Positions 19,301-22,498 of a DNA stretch of 22,498 bases are shown piece by piece. A program made the translations under genes and the position numbers. The notes below the pieces were generated by a model that saw nothing but the letters and a program-made list of their open reading frames with translations, did not search any database and was not told where the DNA came from. The DNA is taken from the NCBI GenBank assembly GCA_900175165.2, contig FWWN02000352.1, positions 1 to 22,498 of the forward strand, given 5' to 3'. Positions within the stretch are counted from its first letter, which is position 1; each line of letters starts with the position of its first letter. Origin of the DNA: Rhizomucor pusillus. Lineage: Eukaryota; Mucoromycota; Mucoromycetes; Mucorales; Lichtheimiaceae.

Positions 19301-20557
19301 TGTGCCGCGGGATCACCTGGCATACCGATACGAGGTACTGGATGTGCTCGGCCGCGGATCTTTTGGCCAAGTCGTCAAATGCCTGGACCACAAAACTGGA
19401 ATGAGTGTGGCTATCAAGTTAATAAGGAACAAAAAGCGGTTCCATGCCCAGGCACAAACAGAAGTCAAAATCCTTAAAGATCTCGTAGAATGGGCAAGTA
19501 GTAAACATTTACTGTCATGGCATTTCTAAACGTCATTAACACTATTTGCTACAGGATCCACACGATCAACACCATAATATTCGAATGACGGATTACTTTA
19601 CCTTCCGCAATCATCTCTGCATAGCATGCGAGTGTCTTAGTATCAATCTGTACGAATTTATCAAGGCGAACAATTACCGAGGCTTTAGCCTAAGCCTGAT
19701 TAAGCGTTTTACCATACAATTATTACGATCGCTTTGTCTCTTGTATGAGCACGGCGTTATCCACTGTGATCTTAAACCCGAGGTAACGACAAGACATATT
19801 ACACGCGCGAAGAATGTGTTGCTCATCCCACGATCACTTAGAATATCTTGTTAAAACATCCATCAAAGAGCACCATCAAAGTTATTGATTTTGGTAGCAG
19901 TTGTTTCGAAAATGACAGAGTATACACCTATATCCAAAGCCGATTCTACCGATCGCCTGAAGTAATTCTGGGTAAGTGCCACTGTGCTCGGCATTTAATC
20001 AGATTGTTTACGTTGTCACTTCCAAATATAGGCATGTCTTATAATATGGCAATTGACATGTGGAGTCTTGGTTGTATTTTAGCAGAGTTATACACCGGAC
20101 TCCCATTATTCCCCGGCGAGAATGAGCAGGAACAGCTAGCATGTATCATGGAGATCCTTGGCATGCCCAGCCGATATCTGATAGAGCAGAGTGCACGAAG
20201 GAAGCTCTTTTTTGGCAAGTATATTGCAAAAAAAAAAACCATAGTAGGAGGAGGAGGAAGAAGAAGAAGACTAATACATTGCACTGCACAGATTCCAGTG
20301 GAAATCCACGCATTATACCCAACTCACGAGGCAAGAAGCGGCGGCCAGGCTCGAAAACGCTTGCGCAAGCTCTTCGATGCAACGATGCGCTTTTCCTGGA
20401 CTTTGTCGCGCGCTGCTTACATTGGGACCCTGAGAAACGCATGACACCTGAGGAAGCCATATTCCACGACTGGATTCTGAGCAGTTCTCGACATAGCTCT
20501 GGCGGCAGTAAACAACAACAACAAGCGACATCTCCATCACGCGTCCTATCCTGGTAA
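16319..20557 (+). CDS. DYRK-family protein kinase, Pom1/DYRK2 class (1,306 aa, 6 exons)
   Basis: A dual-specificity kinase that autophosphorylates on its activation-loop Tyr and then phosphorylates Ser/Thr. Exons: 16319-18178, 18240-19493, 19555-19782, 19842-19971, 20032-20214, 20292-20557. Residues 1-900 are low-complexity, rich in Ser, Ala and Arg, with Ala and Ser runs and many RRXS-like sites. A NAPA-type segment (SPTTALKYY...LSLYERTEI) and DYRK-homology box (DYNIVPRDH) precede the kinase domain at about 982. It has GRGSFG, Lys1013 (VAIK), HCDLKPEN (Asp1110), DFG (Asp1130) and activation-loop YTY (1142-1144). [20 protein letters not shown] and a short Gln/Ser tail finish it. All catalytic residues are intact. 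Introns 2 and 5 are GC-AG. The ATG at 16319 is the first in frame near this end. The frame stays open upstream, so a further exon is possible. Yak1 is less likely because of the NAPA segment. Confidence 0.9.
19494..19554 (+). other. GC-AG intron (kinase intron 2)
   Basis: Donor GAATGG|GCAAGTAG, acceptor CTACAG|GATCC. Splicing gives [15 protein letters not shown], the expected kinase sequence. The GT inside the donor would run into an in-frame stop. Confidence 0.88.
20215..20291 (+). other. GC-AG intron (kinase intron 5)
   Basis: Donor TTTTTTG|GCAAGTATAT, acceptor GCACAG|ATTCC. Joining yields [18 protein letters not shown], a conserved DYRK stretch. A purine-rich GGA/GAA run occupies its middle (20246-20270). 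Confidence 0.88.
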
Positions 20558-21254
20558 CTTTTTCTCCCCCCTAAATTGTGTCACTCGTGCAGCTTCCAAA
20601 CTAAAGAACAAAAAATTTCTTGATAGTGTTCAAATCGGCACCGAAGACACTCCTCGCATGCTTGCAGTAGCGGATAACAAGCAGTGTGATGACACAGAGC
20701 TTAAAAAGCAGCAATAATGAATACCATTTCGTTACCCTAAAAACAGAAAAAAAGAATCTTATCAATTTGCCTTCTTGGCGGCATCCCTGCAGGTCCATCC
20801 TTACATATTGTCAAAAAAGAGAGTGTGAGTGGTGTGTATGCGAGGAGGTTTGGGGGGACGAGGAGGAGGGGGTGAATATACAAACTAAGGATCTTTGCTT
20901 GCTGGCTTGCTTCTTCCCCCATCACCTGCTGAGTGAGAGATATCTATCAGTGAGTTGAGTGCTAATGGCTTGTTACTGAGTTGGGTTCGCTGGCAAGTTG
21001 GTTGGTGCGTGCACCACGCGGCGGCATATCGATCCACTCCCCTCCTCCACCTTCGGCCACCTCGGATGACGCGGATCCTTGTCCATGACTTAAAGTTTCA
21101 TGTATCTGCAGGCGTGGGCAGGCTCAAAAAAGCAATAACGCGCTTTTGGGGTGGATATATATTCGCACATCTCTTTTCTTTTTCTTTTTTTTCTTCTTTT
21201 TTCTTCTTCTTTTCCGTCGATTTCTTTCTTGTATCTTTTTGCTTTCCTCCCCAC
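20558..21254. other. Intergenic region between kinase and ASX-homology genes
   Basis: No separate gene is recognised. The first part may hold an alternative last exon of the kinase (20627-20717). A TATA-like GATATATATT lies at 21153-21162. From 21173 to 21252 the plus strand is almost pure C/T (T- and CTT-rich) up to the ASX-homology start codon, a pyrimidine-rich leader also seen before the kinase gene. Short frames on both strands here lack known domains. Confidence 0.5.
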
Positions 21255-22423
21255 ATGAACCTTTACGACCCGAATTCTGCTGCTTTTACTGCGCCCCTAA
21301 AGACCGACACACAGCCTGAAGACGACGTGGCGCTGGAGACCAGCCAGCTCATGATCCGCTCGCCGAATGACCACGACCACCACCATGAGCAGCCGTACAA
21401 AAAGTTCAGACCCGACCCGTGGTCTGTTGATTATTTAATGACGGACCCTTCAAGCGTGTTGGCCACCATGCCCTTGGAGGTACAATAATAAGCTTTTATC
21501 TTTATTAACATTTTGATTTGAACATCCAGCTTACAATAATAATATTTATTTTTGGGCAGTCGATTTTCGAATATTCGGCTTTTCAACTCTTGACACCAAA
21601 CGAGCAGGAACAGCTCGCGCGATTGTTGCCTCCAGTAGATACCACCCACGACGGTACAGTACCGCCTTCCTTTTTTTCAAGGCAGGAAAATCCCGTATTT
21701 TGGAGCTCCCTCGATGATTGGCAAATGATGCTCGGCAACGGCGAACTCTCGTCCGCCAGCAGTTCTTCCGCGGTCACTACATCTGACACCGTCAAGGTGA
21801 AAAAGAGCGCGATGTATATGCGCCTTAGCACCTTGCTAACCAAATCATTCTGTGTTCAGGACGAAGCATTTGAAACATATTGGGGCGAGCTGAATGATCG
21901 AGACAAGGCACACAACGTTGCGGGGTAAGGAGAACAAGACAGAGTTAAACGTTCTCTTATTCATGTCAAACTTGGCTCTAGAGACTCTAAAAATATTACT
22001 CTAAAAGACATGTGTCGAAAAGGACTTATACGCGAGCGCGACGTTATTGTTTATAAACGCAACTTTAGTGCATGCAAAGTAGTCGTATCAAAATCAATGA
22101 CGGTAAGAAGATAAGACAAGACTGGCATTTGCAACGGCCAAGCCAACTAATCGTGGTGACACTGATAGGTCGTCAAAGCGAGCGGGACGACTGGTATTTC
22201 AATCGAGCTCGATAATGAAATATTTGAAGACTTTGAGACGCCTACAGCTCTGGAAACCAAGATATTGGACCAGCACGGAAAAGTGACTAAAGACAAGCGG
22301 CCGAACGGCAACGCGTTCAAAAGCATCCGGCTGCTGCGGAACGGCAAGGATCTGGGCCGGCTATTTGATATACGCAAAGATGGCTTTGGCGATTCTGCTG
22401 CTACTAGCAGTAGTAGCAGCTAG
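21255..22423 (+). CDS. ASX-homology (ASXH/DEUBAD-type) domain protein (300 aa, 5 exons)
   Basis: In animals, ASX-homology proteins partner the deubiquitinase BAP1/Calypso in the PR-DUB complex that removes ubiquitin from histone H2A; the role here is inferred. Exons: 21255-21479, 21560-21796, 21860-21924, 21982-22102, 22169-22423. The acidic/His-rich N-terminus leads to WSVDYLMTDPSSVLATMPL, then FQLLTPNEQEQLARLLPPVD, the core ASXH pattern (LL..EQ..L..LLP..D), then PPSFF and WQMMLGNGE. A further conserved-looking part follows: LKDMCRKGLIRERDVIVYKR, FEDFETPTALETKI and RLFDIRKDGFG. It ends in a short Ser tail. Length is far below animal ASXL proteins; no PHD finger is present. Intron 2 (21797-21859) is 63 nt with no in-frame stop. 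No poly(A) signal is evident in the 75 bp left. Confidence 0.82.
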
Positions 22424-22498
22424 ATTAAAAAAAGGAAAACCGGATCTGCAAACTTTTACCCACTGCTGATGACCCATTCCCTCTGTCCCCCTTTTTTT

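Noticed and set aside
1..22498. tRNA genes, rRNA, CRISPR arrays, bacterial operons or ribosome binding sites
   Set aside because: I found no cloverleaf with a proper GTTCGA loop and acceptor pairing, and no spaced direct-repeat array. Intron-containing genes rule out a bacterial reading.

Overview
The window reads as a compact, intron-rich fungal chromosome segment. Introns are short (about 57-102 nt). Gene content is typically fungal: a PAN1-like endocytic EH protein, mitochondrial OCT1, an ADP1-like ABCG transporter, a DDP1/Aps1-type Nudix enzyme, a Pom1/DYRK2-class kinase and an ASX-homology protein. A U2 snRNA gene is also present. This mix, with DIRS-like and Tc1/mariner-like relics, suggests an early-diverging fungus, perhaps Mucoromycota. 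The lineage is inference; the gene identities are read from the sequence.

Layout. 1-1850 holds no gene I can name: two weak open frames and a small palindromic, MITE-like repeat at 1552-1633. A U2 snRNA gene (+, 1878 to about 2064) with a TATA box follows. It converges on the PAN1-like gene (-, 2222-4766, 5 exons). PAN1 is head-to-head with OCT1 (+, 4896-7312, 3 exons) across 129 bp. OCT1 is followed closely by the ADP1-like transporter (+, about 7459-11053, 12 exons). The transporter converges on the Nudix gene (-, 11058-11964, 3 exons), with only 4 bp between the two stop codons. 12.1-14.0 kb is a transposon graveyard on the minus strand: a Tc1/mariner transposase relic and a DIRS-like RNase H/tyrosine-recombinase relic. 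14.0-16.3 kb has no recognisable gene. A large DYRK kinase gene (+, 16319-20557, 6 exons) and a small ASX-homology gene (+, 21255-22423, 5 exons) close the window.

The genes do not form one pathway; they are housekeeping and signalling genes packed closely together, with repeats confined to 12-16 kb. The most notable signal is in splicing. Of 28 introns I could place by reading frame and protein family, four have GC-AG ends. All four have the same donor, G|GCAAGT; two lie in the transporter gene and two in the kinase gene. Both EH domains of the PAN1-like gene are also split at the same tryptophan codon.

All gene models were built by hand from frame continuity and family motifs. Exon ends are firm where phase and motif agree. 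Start codons of the transporter and the kinase, and transposon ends, are less certain.
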